Assembly (NCBI GenBank): GCA_945906755.1
Contig: CAMDRJ010000013.1
Coordinates: 1-32,987 of the forward strand
DNA: 32,987 bases
Origin: Klebsiella pneumoniae
GTDB lineage: Bacteria; Pseudomonadota; Gammaproteobacteria; Burkholderiales; SG8-39
Direction of reading: 5' to 3'
In this document: piece after piece, positions 32,725-32,987 of the stretch
How positions within the stretch are numbered: the stretch's first letter is position 1
Layout: every line of letters starts with the position of its first letter
Made by a program: the position numbers and the translations under genes
Notes under the pieces: model-generated
The model's database searches: none
What the model was told of the DNA's origin: nothing
Seen by the model: the letters and a program-made list of their open reading frames with translations, nothing else

Positions 32725-32987
32725 AAGGCTGCGTCGCGATGACTCCGATGGCGCTATGGTGCCACAGCGATCGCCGACAATCGGTTGGAACCTGGGCTGA
32801 CCGCGAATTTTGTCGTTACGTCACCGTTGTCGGAATTAGCGCTGCTTGCATTGTTGACGATGATGACGCCGTTCAATTGAGGGGACCTCTAATAATTGGT
32901 TTGCAGAAGCAGGACTGCCAAATTCATAATGCCTTCGTCATGTTCTGCCGGTTTTTGGCGAGATTTCGCTTGAAACTCACCCCTTTT
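32725..32987. other. Right-edge non-coding stretch, possible end of a truncated gene
   Basis: I see no complete gene here. On the minus strand, about 20 open codons enter from the edge and end at a TGA (32924-32926), reading KGVSFKRNLAKNRQNMTKAL. This could be the C-terminus of a transposase or another protein, but it is too short to name. The sequence between it and the glycosylase gene is AT-richer than its surroundings. Confidence 0.25.

Noticed and set aside
32881-32987. Insertion sequence end at the right edge
   Set aside because: About 20 codons and no identifiable terminal inverted repeat or target duplication are too little to call a mobile element.

Overview
The window reads as chromosomal DNA of a GC-rich proteobacterium, most likely a betaproteobacterium of the Burkholderiales type. 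The pointers are a DUF1840 protein, a complete urtABCDE-ureDABCEFG block, a class I fructose-1,6-bisphosphatase of about 330 aa, and dispersed hairpin repeats of a kind familiar from that group. This placement comes from recalled gene families, not from a database search.

Left part (1-8073). The 5' end of a TauD/TfdA-like dioxygenase enters at the left edge on the minus strand. Next comes a ribbon-helix-helix/PIN toxin-antitoxin pair (304-923). Positions 999-8073 hold a compact biosynthetic locus. On the plus strand it has a DarA-like flavodoxin-fold enzyme, a DarB-like ketosynthase III, an unrecognised 131-aa protein and a BtrH-like acyltransferase. Facing them on the minus strand are an O-methyltransferase, an acyl carrier protein, a FabF-like ketosynthase and a chain-length-factor-like partner. 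Together these suggest a dialkylresorcinol (or cyclohexanedione) lipid pathway whose product may be acylated and methylated. darB carries an in-frame TGA where its family is expected to have Trp.

Middle part (8250-15741). A J-domain/zinc-ribbon/PilZ protein is followed by a B12-binding radical SAM protein whose frame is broken by a TAG one step before its iron-sulphur motif. A cluster of dispersed repeats follows. Then, all on the minus strand, come a crotonase lacking both classical catalytic glutamates, a hemerythrin-like protein, and the large and FAD subunits of a CO-dehydrogenase/xanthine-dehydrogenase-type molybdenum hydroxylase. The 2Fe-2S subunit of that enzyme is not present.

Urea block (15816-27000). 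urtABCDE (ABC urea importer) and ureDABCEFG (urease and its nickel-insertion chaperones) run in one direction. Upstream of urtA is a near-consensus sigma-54 -24/-12 promoter. Further upstream are two NtrC-like dyads whose centres lie 32 bp (three helical turns) apart. This predicts control by nitrogen limitation. A PucG-like ureidoglycine/alanine-glyoxylate aminotransferase follows on the opposite strand, which fits use of purine or ureide nitrogen.

Right part (28948-32987). This holds a DUF937 protein, a periplasmic MsrA, fructose-1,6-bisphosphatase, a VOC-family metalloprotein and a hypoxanthine-DNA-glycosylase-like protein. The last 263 bases have no complete gene. No rRNA, tRNA or CRISPR array was seen.
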